Shown: positions 56,790 through 64,000 of the stretch, in pieces
How the letters are laid out: each line of letters starts with the position of its first letter
Position numbering within the stretch: the stretch's first letter is position 1
Source of the DNA: Plantactinospora sp. BC1
Lineage (GTDB): Bacteria > Actinomycetota > Actinomycetes > Mycobacteriales > Micromonosporaceae
Assembly: GCF_003030345.1 (NCBI RefSeq)
Contig: NZ_CP028158.1
Span: 5,642,001-5,706,000 of the forward strand
Reading direction: 5' to 3'
DNA length: 64,000 nucleotides
Position numbers and translations under genes: made by a program
The notes under the pieces: generated by a model
The model's database searches: none
Told to the model about the DNA's origin: nothing
What the model saw: only the letters and a program-made list of their open reading frames with translations

Positions 56790-57446
56790 TCACGCGGCTA
56801 CCCGGCCGTCGCGCAGGAAGACGGTCCGGTCCGCGTACGCCGCCACCCGGGCCTCGTGGGTGACCATCACCACCGAGCTGCCCTCCTTGCGGGCCAGCCC
56901 GGTCAGCGCGTCCAGCACCACCTCGCCGGCCGCGCTGTCCAGCGCCCCGGTCGGCTCGTCGGCGAAGATCACCGAGGGCCGGTGCGCCAGTGCCCGGGCG
57001 ACGGCGGCGCGCTGTGCCTCGCCGCCGGAGACCTGCCCCGGGCGCCGGTCGGCCAGCTCGGCCACGGCCAGTTGGCCGAGCAGTTCGGCGCCCCGGCGCC
57101 GGGCCTGCGCCCGGGGCGTGCCGAGCAGTCGCAGCGGCAGTTCGACGTTCTCCCGCAGGGAGAGTTCCGGCACCAGGTCGCCGAACTGGAGCACGAATCC
57201 GAACGACCGGAGCCGGAGTCGGCTGCGCCGGCCGTCCGGGAGGTTGTCGATGCGCTGCGCGTCGAGGCGTACCTCGCCGTGCTCGGGGCGGAGGATGCCG
57301 GCGAGGACGTGCAGCAGGGTCGACTTGCCGGAGCCGGACGGTCCCATGATGGCGACGATCTCGCCGGGTGGGATGGTCACGTCGGCGCCGTCGAGCGCGA
57401 CGGTCCGGCCGAACCGGAGGGCCAGGTTGCTGCCCTGGAGTGTCAT
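56790..57446 (-). CDS. ABC transporter ATP-binding protein (LolD/MacB type)
   Basis: The 218-residue ATPase has Walker A IMGPSGSGKST, the Q-loop in FVLQFGDLVPELSLRENV, the signature VSGGEAQR, Walker B VIFADEPTGALDS and the H-loop VTHEARV. It energises the following FtsX permease. ATG 57446 overlaps the PadR stop as ATGA and has AAGGAG five bases upstream. The operon order regulator, ATPase, permease suggests substrate-induced expression. Confidence 0.95.
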   Translation of the reverse strand: MTLQGSNLALRFGRTVALDGADVTIPPGEIVAIMGPSGSGKSTLLHVLAGILRPEHGEVRLDAQRIDNLPDGRRSRLRLRSFGFVLQFGDLVPELSLRENVELPLRLLGTPRAQARRRGAELLGQLAVAELADRRPGQVSGGEAQRAAVARALAHRPSVIFADEPTGALDSAAGEVVLDALTGLARKEGSSVVMVTHEARVAAYADRTVFLRDGRVAA

Positions 57447-57997
57447 CGGGACTCCTTCTCCGCGTCGTCGGCGCGGGACACCAGTGCGGCCAGCCGGGCG
57501 AGCCGGGCGACGGCGCCGTCGATCCACTTGAGGTCGGCGTCGAGGTGGTACATCTCGAAGTCGGCGTCGAGCTGGGTGAGCAGGTCGCCGGCCTGCCGCT
57601 GGACGCGCAGCTCGCGCATCCGGGCCAGGTGCGCCTGGCGCTGCCGGTCGAGCATCGGCTCGGCCGGCCGGCCGCTGGAGAGCGCGATCAGCACCTTGGC
57701 GAAGAGCACCCGGCGGCTGCCGGTCACCTCGGGCACCTCCGGCTCGTCGAGCCAGCGGTCGAGTTCGCCGACGCCCGCCTCGGTGATCGCGTAGACCCGG
57801 CGGTCCGGGCCGACCCCGCTGGCCACTCCGGCGAGGTCGATCAGCCCGTCCCGGTCCAGCCGGCCGAGGGTGGCGTAGACCTGTGCCGACTTGAGCGGAC
57901 GGCTGTTGCCGAACCACTCGTCGTAGCGGCGGCGCAGCACGTAGCCGTGTTGGGACCTCGGTTCGAGGAGGCCGAGCAGGATCCGGGAGACCGACAT
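57443..57997 (-). CDS. PadR-family transcriptional repressor
   Basis: The 184-residue protein has the PadR winged helix (ILLGLLEPRSQHGYVLRRRYDEWFGNSRPLKSAQVYATLGRLDRDGLI) and a C-terminal helical dimerisation domain (about 95-175). It is first in an operon with an FtsX-type ABC exporter. Two copies of a CTAGCAA-N5-TTRCTAR dyad lie 9-51 bases upstream of its start, so it very probably represses its own operon until a drug or peptide binds. Confidence 0.93.
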   Translation of the reverse strand: MSVSRILLGLLEPRSQHGYVLRRRYDEWFGNSRPLKSAQVYATLGRLDRDGLIDLAGVASGVGPDRRVYAITEAGVGELDRWLDEPEVPEVTGSRRVLFAKVLIALSSGRPAEPMLDRQRQAHLARMRELRVQRQAGDLLTQLDADFEMYHLDADLKWIDGAVARLARLAALVSRADDAEKESR

Positions 57998-58005
57998 GGC
58001 GGGGA

Positions 58006-58048
58006 CACTAGCAACTGGGTTACTAAGCTAGCAAGCGAGTTGCTAGTG
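58006..58048. promoter_or_regulatory. Tandem PadR operator sites
   Basis: Two dyads share the form CTAGCAA-N5-TTRCTAR: CTAGCAA-CTGGG-TTACTAA and CTAGCAA-GCGAG-TTGCTAG. In addition the outer arms CACTAGCAACT (58006-58016) and AGTTGCTAGTG (58038-58048) are perfect inverted repeats. The block lies just upstream of the padR start and within 60 bases of the divergent PAP2 gene. Confidence 0.78.
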
Positions 58049-58105
58049 GCCGCGCCATCGTCCCTCTCGGAGTTCGTCGTACCGGCGCCGTTAACCTGGA
58101 CGGCG

Positions 58106-59155
58106 ATGACCGCCACCGTCACCGACACCCCGCCCGCGCCGCCACCCGGTCCGGCGTCCCCGGACAACCGGCGCCGCCGGTTCGTCGCCATGTCGATCTG
58201 GGCGGTGGCCTTCGTCGCCGCCTGGCTGCTGATCGGCCTGCCCACCGACCCGCTGTACGCCTTCGCCTGGCTCTGGGCCGCCACCATCGCCTGGCGCAGT
58301 GACCGTCCCTGGCGGACACATCTGGGCTTCGCCCGGGACTGGCTGCCGGTGGTGGTGCTGCTCGCCCTCTACAACCTCTCCCGGGGGTTCGCGGACAACG
58401 GGGCGACGCCGCACGCCTACGAGCTGATCGTCGCCGACCGGTGGATGTTCGGCTGGGCGATGGACGGCCAGGTCCCCACCGTCTGGCTGCAACAGCACCT
58501 CTACGACCCGGACGGCATCCACTGGTGGGACGTCGGCGTGAGCTGGGTCTACTTCTCGCACTTCGTGGTCACCCTGACCGCCGCGGTGGTGCTCTGGCTG
58601 CGCTCCCGGACCCAGTGGGGCGCGTTCATGCGCCGCTGGGGCTTCCTCTGCGCCAGCGGCCTGGTCACCTACTTCATCTACCCGGCCGCGCCGCCCTGGT
58701 GGGCCGCACAGTACGGGATGCTCACCGACGTCGCCCGGATCTCCACCCGGGGCTGGCGGGAGTTCGGCATGCACGGCGCCGGCAACCTGCTCAACGCCGG
58801 TCAGATCGCCTCCAACCCGGTCGCCGCGATGCCGTCGCTGCACACCGCCTGGGCGCTCTTCGTGGTGGTCTTCTTCCTCGGGGCGACCCGCCGACGCTGG
58901 TGGCCGCTGCTGCTCTGCTATCCGCTGGCGATGACCTTCACCCTGGTCTACGCGGGCGAGCACTACGTGATCGACGTACTGGTCGGCTGGGCGTACGTCG
59001 GGCTGACCTTCCTGGTCGTCGGGCTCGCCGAGCGCTGGTGGGCGGCGCGCAGGGCCCGCCGCCAGCCGGCCGAGCCGGCCCCGTCCGAGCCCGCTCCGGC
59101 CGAGGCCGCCGAAGCCGCCGAGGCGCCGGAGCCGACGGTCAGCGCGGGTCGCTGA
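58106..59155 (+). CDS. PAP2-superfamily membrane phosphatase/phosphotransferase
   Basis: The 349-residue protein has about six membrane helices. Active-site pieces are SRGFADNG (motif 1 region), MPSLHTAWAL (motif 2, usually SGH) and YAGEHYVIDVLVGW (motif 3 with the catalytic His and Asp). Members with SLH and EHYxxD form the inositolphosphotransferase/phosphatase type found in Actinobacteria. It probably acts on lipid phosphates at the outer membrane face. The C-terminus is an Ala/Glu/Pro-rich tail. No ribosome site precedes ATG 58106; TAACCT at 58092-58097 would suit a leaderless start. Its end overlaps the convergent PH gene by 17 bases. Confidence 0.9.
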   Translation: MTATVTDTPPAPPPGPASPDNRRRRFVAMSIWAVAFVAAWLLIGLPTDPLYAFAWLWAATIAWRSDRPWRTHLGFARDWLPVVVLLALYNLSRGFADNGATPHAYELIVADRWMFGWAMDGQVPTVWLQQHLYDPDGIHWWDVGVSWVYFSHFVVTLTAAVVLWLRSRTQWGAFMRRWGFLCASGLVTYFIYPAAPPWWAAQYGMLTDVARISTRGWREFGMHGAGNLLNAGQIASNPVAAMPSLHTAWALFVVVFFLGATRRRWWPLLLCYPLAMTFTLVYAGEHYVIDVLVGWAYVGLTFLVVGLAERWWAARRARRQPAEPAPSEPAPAEAAEAAEAPEPTVSAGR

Positions 59156-60536
59156 GCCGGGCGGCCCGGGCCCGGGCGGTCAGTTCGGCGGCCAGCGCCC
59201 ACGCCTCGTGCAGGTCCCGGTCCCGGGCGGCGGCGCCGGGCCCACCGGCGGTGTCCGCGTACACGGTGGCCAGCCGCAGCCGCCGCTGGAGCGGCCCCTG
59301 CACCACCCGTACGCTCTGGATCCGGGCGTACGGCACGACGAGGAGTTCCCGGGTCAGCAGTCCGGAGCGGACCGCGAAGACCCGGGCGGAGAGCCCGGCG
59401 CCGAGCGCGGTACGGGCCAGCGGGTGCACCCAGCGGGCCCGGGCCGGTGGCGGGGTGAGGGTGCCGGTGATCGCCACCCCGGGCAGGATCTCGGCCATGA
59501 TCATCTGTGCCGTGGCCAGGTCGCCGACCGGCAGCAACCGGTCCGGATGGCTCCGGTCGTCCAGTTCACCGCTGGCGAACCCGGCGACCGACAGCCGCAT
59601 CCGCAACCACCCCTTCATCCGCCAGAGCAGCGGCCAGGTGACCCCGATCGCCTGGAGCCGGTCCAGCGGTACGGTCTGGGCCCGGGTCTCCAGCAGGCCG
59701 TGCCGGACCCGCAGCGCGGCGTCGTCACGGGCCAGCCGGAAACTCCAGTCGTCCAGCACCCGCCGGATCGGCTGGAGCACCACCCCGGCCATCGCGGTCA
59801 GGGTGCTGGCGACCGCGATGAACGACCAGGAACCCTCGGTGAAGAACTGGACCAGCACGAAGGCGACGCCGAACGGCAGCAGGAACGCCTGCGGGGTGAG
59901 AAGCTGGCTGACCAGCAGGTCGCGGTTGGAGACCGCGTGCAGGTGCCGGCCGACCGGAGGCTCGACGGTGCCGACCAGTCCGGGCAGACCGGGTACGCCG
60001 GGCTGACCCGGCACCGGTGCACCCGGCTGCCCGGCCGGTGTCGCGCCGGGCGCGGCCCCTGGCACCTGCACCGGGCCGGACGGCGCCCGGCCGGCCAGCA
60101 CCAGCAGGCGCTCCCGCAGCGCCACCGCGTCGGCCACCGTGACGTACGCCAGCGGCGCCTCCGTCTTGCCGCCGCCGACCACCTCCAACCGCAGCTCGGC
60201 GAGCCCGCTGAGCTGGGCCAGCAGCGGCCGGACCACCTCCACGGACTGCAACCGCTCCAGGGGGATCGCCCGGGTACGCCGCCACAGCAGACCCTCGTGG
60301 ATCCGCAGTTCCCGCCCGACCACGTGGTAGCCGGTGTTGTACCAACTGACCACCGAGAGCACCAGCGCGCCGACCAGCAACACCGCGACGAGCAGGGCGA
60401 AGAAGCCGAGGCCGACCCGGGACAGCGTCGACCAGGAGAGCGCGGCGACGATCACCACCAGTGATTTCGCCCCGTGCAGCAGCGGACTCAACGGGTGCAG
60501 CCGCTGCCGGGGCTCGGCGCCCTCCTCGGGAGTCAC
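59139..60536 (-). CDS. PH domain-containing membrane protein (YdbT-like)
   Basis: The 465-residue protein has three bPH2 domains, each with the pattern YNTGYHVVGRELRIHEGLLWRRTRAIPLERLQSVEV or its variants, mixed with two pairs of membrane helices (about 27-65 and 215-265). A Pro/Gly-rich linker separates the first domain. YdbS/YdbT-type pairs are widespread membrane proteins of unknown role. GTG 60536 overlaps the previous stop as GTGA. Confidence 0.9.
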   Translation of the reverse strand: MTPEEGAEPRQRLHPLSPLLHGAKSLVVIVAALSWSTLSRVGLGFFALLVAVLLVGALVLSVVSWYNTGYHVVGRELRIHEGLLWRRTRAIPLERLQSVEVVRPLLAQLSGLAELRLEVVGGGKTEAPLAYVTVADAVALRERLLVLAGRAPSGPVQVPGAAPGATPAGQPGAPVPGQPGVPGLPGLVGTVEPPVGRHLHAVSNRDLLVSQLLTPQAFLLPFGVAFVLVQFFTEGSWSFIAVASTLTAMAGVVLQPIRRVLDDWSFRLARDDAALRVRHGLLETRAQTVPLDRLQAIGVTWPLLWRMKGWLRMRLSVAGFASGELDDRSHPDRLLPVGDLATAQMIMAEILPGVAITGTLTPPPARARWVHPLARTALGAGLSARVFAVRSGLLTRELLVVPYARIQSVRVVQGPLQRRLRLATVYADTAGGPGAAARDRDLHEAWALAAELTARARAARLSDPR

Positions 60537-61129
60537 AGACCCTCCGCCCGGTCCTCGCCGAGGGCGGTGAGCCGGTCGCGCAGCCGGGACGCCTCCGCCG
60601 GGCGCAGCCCGGGCACCCGGGCGTCGCTCGCGGCGGCGGCGGTGTGCAGTTGCACGGTGGCCAGGTCGAAGGCGCGCTCCAGCGGCCCGGCGGTGACGTC
60701 GACGAACTGCATCCGGGCGTACGGCACGATCGACAGTCGCCGGACCAGCAGGCCGTGCCGGACCAGCAGGTCGTGGTCGCGTTCGGCGTACCCCCAGGCG
60801 CGTACGGCCCGGACGATCACCGTCAGCCGCCACACGGTCACTACCACCACCGCGCCGAGGGCGAGGCCGAAGAGCCAGTGGCCGGTGAGCGCGAGGCCGA
60901 TCCCGGCACCGGCGGCGAGGGCCAGCATGCCGATCCCGAGCCGGAGCGCCTCCACCTTTATCAGGTCCGTGGAGACCGGCTGCCAGCGTACGGTCTCCGG
61001 CCACGGCTCCAGCGGGTCCGTCGGCCCGGTCGCGGACCGTCCGGCCGCCGGCTCGCCGGTCGACTCCGGGTCGTGCCCGCCTCGGTCGTCATCGCCGGGC
61101 CCGCTTCGCTCGCCGCCTCGCTCGCTCAC
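60533..61129 (-). CDS. PH domain-containing membrane protein (YdbS-like)
   Basis: The 198-residue protein has a charged disordered N-terminus (1-50), two membrane helices (about 62-105) and one bPH2 domain (GYAERDHDLLVRHGLLVRRLSIVPYARMQFVDVTAGPLERAFDLATVQL). It is translated together with the larger three-domain protein (GTGA overlap) and probably forms a complex with it. GTG 61129 also overlaps the stop of the gene before it. Confidence 0.9.
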   Translation of the reverse strand: MSERGGERSGPGDDDRGGHDPESTGEPAAGRSATGPTDPLEPWPETVRWQPVSTDLIKVEALRLGIGMLALAAGAGIGLALTGHWLFGLALGAVVVVTVWRLTVIVRAVRAWGYAERDHDLLVRHGLLVRRLSIVPYARMQFVDVTAGPLERAFDLATVQLHTAAAASDARVPGLRPAEASRLRDRLTALGEDRAEGL

Positions 61130-61380
61130 GTGTCGAGCGTAGGCGATCCTCCGGCGGGTGCTACCTCGCGAAGGAACCCGCGCGCGCCGAGGAAGTCGCC
61201 GAGCGACTGCCGGTGCTCCACACAGGCGAGCCAGGTCTTGCGCCGCTCCGGGGTGTGCAGCCGGGGATTGTTCCAGCGCAACGCCCAGGCGGCCGGTGCC
61301 CGGCAGCCTCGCGCCGAGCAGATCCGGGGCTGACTGTCGGCCGGCGGGGAGGTGTCGGCGGCTGGGGACCCTTCGCTCAC
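61126..61380 (-). CDS. Small conserved actinobacterial protein with CxxxxC motif
   Basis: The 84-residue protein contains RICSARGCRAPAAWALRWNNPRLHTPERRKTWLACVEHRQSLGDFLGARGFLREV. The three cysteines and a histidine (ICSARGC and LACVEH) look like a small zinc knuckle. The same sequence pattern occurs as a hypothetical protein in many actinobacteria, sometimes misnamed acetone carboxylase. It is first in an operon with the two PH-domain genes, each joined by GTGA overlaps. Confidence 0.85.
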   Translation of the reverse strand: MSEGSPAADTSPPADSQPRICSARGCRAPAAWALRWNNPRLHTPERRKTWLACVEHRQSLGDFLGARGFLREVAPAGGSPTLDT

Positions 61381-61517
61381 GGCGGCGATTCTACGGCGCG
61401 GCACGGCGGGGCCCGGGGGGAAGAGATCGCCGGGCGGCCACGGGGGGAGCCGCCCGGCGATTCGCGCCATCGTACACAGAGAAAACCCCTCTATGTCTAC
61501 CCACCATCGACCGTTTT

Positions 61518-61572
61518 CCGGATTGCGCGTCTTGGCGAGGCGCAAATGCGCGGGATGGAACCGCAAATCCGG
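61518..61572 (+). other. Structured leader upstream of moxR
   Basis: CCGGATT (61518-61524) pairs with AATCCGG (61566-61572), and TTGCGC (61523-61528) pairs with GCGCAA (61540-61545). The two helices share bases, so they could be alternatives. The surrounding 61381-61666 gap has an AT-richer patch near 61480-61500, and no other feature. Confidence 0.3.
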
Positions 61573-61666
61573 TTCTCCCTTCGCGGTCTGCTCGGCGGAC
61601 GTGCGACGCTTGGGGACGTCGGCCCGCGCCGACCCGTTGATCCCGTGACCCTGCTGTGGAGGACCG

Positions 61667-62812
61667 GTGGCCCAGCCGACGACGCCCGACACCCCGACCC
61701 CGCCCGACGTCGGCGGTGCCGTCCCGACCGTGGGAAGCACCCCGGCCGAGGACGCCACCCTGCTGGAGCGAGCCCTCTTCGAGGTCAAGCGGGTCATCGT
61801 CGGGCAGGACCGGATGGTGGAGCGGATGTTCGTCGCCCTGCTGGCCCGGGGACACTGCCTGCTCGAAGGGGTGCCGGGGGTGGCCAAGACGCTCGCGGTG
61901 GAGACCCTGGCCCGGGTGGTCGGCGGCACCTTCGCCCGGGTGCAGTTCACCCCGGACCTGGTCCCCGCCGACATCGTCGGTACCCGGATCTACCGGCAGT
62001 CGAGCGAGAAGTTCGACGTCGAACTCGGGCCGGTCTTCGTGAACTTCCTCCTCGCCGACGAGGTCAACCGGGCACCGGCCAAGGTGCAGTCGGCGCTGCT
62101 GGAGGTGATGTCCGAGCAGCAGGTGTCGATCGGCGGGCAGACCCACCGGGTGCCGAACCCGTTCCTGGTGATGGCCACCCAGAACCCGATCGAGCAGGAG
62201 GGGGTCTATCCGCTGCCCGAGGCGCAGCGGGACCGCTTCCTCATGAAGATCATCGTCGGCTATCCCACCGACGCCGAGGAGCGGGAGATCGTCTACCGGA
62301 TGGGGGTCAGCGCCCCCGAGCCGTCCTCGGTCTTCACCCCGCTCGAACTCGTCGGGCTGCAACAGAAGGCCGACAAGGTCTTCGTGCACAACGCCCTGGT
62401 CGACTACGCCGTACGCCTGGTGCTGGCGACCCGGGCCCCGGCCGAGCACGGGATGCCGGACGTGGCCCAGCTCATCCAGTACGGTGCCAGCCCGCGCGCC
62501 TCGCTCGGCATCGTCCGGGCCACCCGGGCGCTCGCGCTGATGCGTGGCCGGGACTACGCGCTGCCGCAGGACGTCCAGGACATCGCCCCGGACATCCTCC
62601 GGCACCGGCTGGTGCTCAGCTACGACGCGCTGGCCGACAACATCCCCGCCGACCACGTCGTCGACCGGGTGATGTCCACCATCCCGCTGCCCTCGGTCGC
62701 ACCCCGGCAGAACGCCACCCCCACCCCGCCGGCCGGTCCCGGGCTCGGCATCGGACCCGCGTCCGGGGTGCCGGCGGTCGGCTCGGCGTGGCCCGGGCGC
62801 CCGCCGGCATGA
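61667..62812 (+). CDS. MoxR-family AAA+ ATPase
   Basis: The 381-residue protein has the MoxR pattern VIVGQDRMVERM, Walker A LEGVPGVAKT, FTPDLVPADIVGTRIY, Walker B LLADEVNRAPAK and the sensor ATQNPIEQEGVYPLPEAQRDRFLM. MoxR ATPases act as chaperones for VWA-domain proteins, often in metal insertion or complex assembly. GGAGG lies six bases before GTG 61667. The stop overlaps the DUF58 gene as ATGA. Confidence 0.95.
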   Translation: MAQPTTPDTPTPPDVGGAVPTVGSTPAEDATLLERALFEVKRVIVGQDRMVERMFVALLARGHCLLEGVPGVAKTLAVETLARVVGGTFARVQFTPDLVPADIVGTRIYRQSSEKFDVELGPVFVNFLLADEVNRAPAKVQSALLEVMSEQQVSIGGQTHRVPNPFLVMATQNPIEQEGVYPLPEAQRDRFLMKIIVGYPTDAEEREIVYRMGVSAPEPSSVFTPLELVGLQQKADKVFVHNALVDYAVRLVLATRAPAEHGMPDVAQLIQYGASPRASLGIVRATRALALMRGRDYALPQDVQDIAPDILRHRLVLSYDALADNIPADHVVDRVMSTIPLPSVAPRQNATPTPPAGPGLGIGPASGVPAVGSAWPGRPPA

Positions 62813-63765
62813 CGTCGGCGACCGACGGCGGTCCGGCCCGGGCCGAGGCCGTACTCTCCCGGTTGCAGTTGCTGGTCACCCGCAAACTCGACGGACTGCT
62901 CCAGGGCGACTACCTCGGACTGCTGCCGGGGCCCGGCACCGAGGCGGGGGAGTCCCGGGAGTACCGCCCCGGCGACGACGTACGCCGGATGGACTGGCCG
63001 GTGACGGCCCGGACGACGGTGCCGCACGTCCGGCGTACGGTCGCCGACCGGGAACTGGAGACCTGGCTTGCGGTGGACCTCTCGGCCAGCCTCGACTTCG
63101 GCACCGGCCGCTGGCTCAAGCGCGAACTCGTGATCGCGGCGGCGGCGGCGATCACCCACCTGACCGTGCGCGGCGGCAACCGGATCGGCGCGGTGATCGG
63201 CACCGGCCCGCCCCCCGGCGGCGGGACAGGGTCGCTCGCCACCCCGCCGGGGGTGCTGCGGCTGCCGGCCCGGCCCGGGCGCAAGGAGGCACAGGGGCTG
63301 CTCCGGGCCGTCGCCGGCACGCCGACCCGACCCGGGCGCACCGACCTCGGCCTGCTGGTGGACGCGCTCAACCGCCCGCCCCGGCGCCGGGGGATGGCGG
63401 TGGTGATCTCCGACTTCCTGGCCCCGCCGCAGCAGTGGGGACGCCCGGTACGCAAGCTCGGGGTCCGGCACGAGGTGCTCGCCGTCGAGGTCGTCGACCC
63501 GAGGGAACTGGAACTGCCGGACGTCGGGGTGCTGCCCGTCGTCGACCCGGAGACCGGTGAGCTGCACGAGGTGCAGACCGCCGACCCACGGCTGCGGCGC
63601 CGTTACGCCGCCGCGGCGGCAGCCCAGCGCGCCGCCATCGCCCACGAGCTGCGGGCCGCCGGAGCGGCGCACCTGCGGCTGCGTACCGACTCCGACTGGC
63701 TGCTGGACATGGTGCGCTTCGTCGCAGCGCAGCGGCACGCCCGTACCCGGGGGACGACACGATGA
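62809..63765 (+). CDS. DUF58 domain-containing protein
   Basis: The 318-residue protein has the DUF58 signature ESREYRPGDDVRRMDWPVTARTTVPHVRR, then a VWA-like segment (LETWLAVDLSASLDFGTGRWLKRELVIAAAAAI, MAVVISDFLAPPQQW) with a DxSxS metal-site form. It is the usual partner of MoxR ATPases and membrane VWA proteins. Both ends overlap their neighbours as ATGA, showing tight coupling. Confidence 0.94.
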   Translation: MTSATDGGPARAEAVLSRLQLLVTRKLDGLLQGDYLGLLPGPGTEAGESREYRPGDDVRRMDWPVTARTTVPHVRRTVADRELETWLAVDLSASLDFGTGRWLKRELVIAAAAAITHLTVRGGNRIGAVIGTGPPPGGGTGSLATPPGVLRLPARPGRKEAQGLLRAVAGTPTRPGRTDLGLLVDALNRPPRRRGMAVVISDFLAPPQQWGRPVRKLGVRHEVLAVEVVDPRELELPDVGVLPVVDPETGELHEVQTADPRLRRRYAAAAAAQRAAIAHELRAAGAAHLRLRTDSDWLLDMVRFVAAQRHARTRGTTR

Positions 63766-64000
63766 TCCGTTTTCTGCAACCGTGGTGGCTGCTCGCCGTG
63801 CTACCCGTGCTGCTGCTCGCCGGGGCGTACGTCTGGCGACAACTGCACCGCCGCACGTACGCGATGCGGTTCACCAACGTGGAGCTGCTGCGCACCCTCG
63901 TGCCGAAGGGGATCGGCTGGCGCCGGCACGCCGCGGCCGGGGTGATGCTGCTCAGCCTGCTGATCCTGGCCACCGGGATGGCCCGGCCCGCGATCGACAC
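63762..64000 (+). CDS. Membrane VWA-domain protein (BatA-like), 3' end cut off
   Basis: The visible 79 residues start MIRFLQPWWLLAVLPVLLLAGAYVWRQL, a first membrane helix. MRFTNVELLRTLVP and a second helix (AAAGVMLLSLLILATGMARPA) follow. This is the N-terminal part of BatA/VWA proteins that complete MoxR-DUF58 operons. The VWA domain itself lies beyond base 64000. Confidence 0.9.
   Translation, partial: MIRFLQPWWLLAVLPVLLLAGAYVWRQLHRRTYAMRFTNVELLRTLVPKGIGWRRHAAAGVMLLSLLILATGMARPAID

Overview
The window is very GC-rich, uses many GTG starts, and carries typical actinomycete gene families (TIGR03089 AMP-binding protein, DUF2630, SigE-type sigma factor, MoxR-DUF58-VWA operon, secreted PL1, AA10 and GH13 enzymes). 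It reads as an ordinary chromosomal segment of a filamentous actinobacterium, most likely a member of the Micromonosporaceae. That placement is an inference from gene content and composition. I see no rRNA, tRNA, CRISPR array, transposase or phage gene.

Layout. 0-4.2 kb: end of an enoyl-CoA hydratase gene, an ABC exporter, a Mug-type DNA glycosylase with a tiny membrane-peptide frame in front of it, and an atypical SDR. 4.2-6.6 kb: a tightly coupled three-gene unit made of a TIGR04222-like membrane protein ending in a Gly/Cys tail, a DUF692/MNIO iron enzyme and an HvfC/DUF2063-like partner. 6.8-11.4 kb: an AcnR-like TetR repressor, thioesterase, nitrilase, HAD phosphatase, RIO kinase and DUF2630. 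11.6-14.1 kb: two tandem secreted pectate lyases behind a textbook promoter and a LacI-type palindrome, closed by a double hairpin. 14.3-17.8 kb: an eIF-2B-like/NDK-like gene pair, a TIGR03089 protein, and a quinone oxidoreductase behind a SoxR-type box. 17.9-20.9 kb: aconitase, whose promoter shares an operator with the AcnR-like gene 13 kb away. 21-24.5 kb: a papain-like hydrolase with a membrane-anchored partner, and a LysR/DapA-family divergent pair. 24.5-30.1 kb: a 1,853-residue secreted amylopullulanase with MalR-like operators. 30.2-33 kb: a less GC-rich accessory patch with NUDIX, an XRE-TPR regulator and small Cys proteins. 33-38.8 kb: nucleoside deaminase, GH15 enzyme, phosphotransferase and membrane proteins. 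38.9-43.7 kb: a sigma factor with its partner, a peptide-binding lipoprotein and an ArsR-like regulator. 43.7-46 kb: a SLOG protein next to a membrane TrkA-N/RyR-domain protein. 46-53.9 kb: M24 peptidase, asparagine synthetase, a cellulose/chitin LPMO, a PfkB kinase, and a metallo-beta-lactamase/hot-dog pair. 54.4-59.2 kb: a PadR-ABC-FtsX operon with a double operator, and a PAP2 membrane enzyme. 59.1-64 kb: a three-gene bPH2-domain operon, then the MoxR-DUF58-VWA operon, which runs off the end.

The most promising poorly described systems are the MNIO/Cys-tail operon (4.3-6.6 kb) and the SLOG/RyR-TrkA pair (43.7-46 kb). The best regulatory finds are the AcnR site shared by acnR and acn, the SoxR-type promoter at 17.8 kb, the pectate-lyase palindrome, and the tandem PadR dyads at 58.0 kb. 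Plant and fungal polymer degradation (pectin, starch, cellulose or chitin) is a recurring theme.
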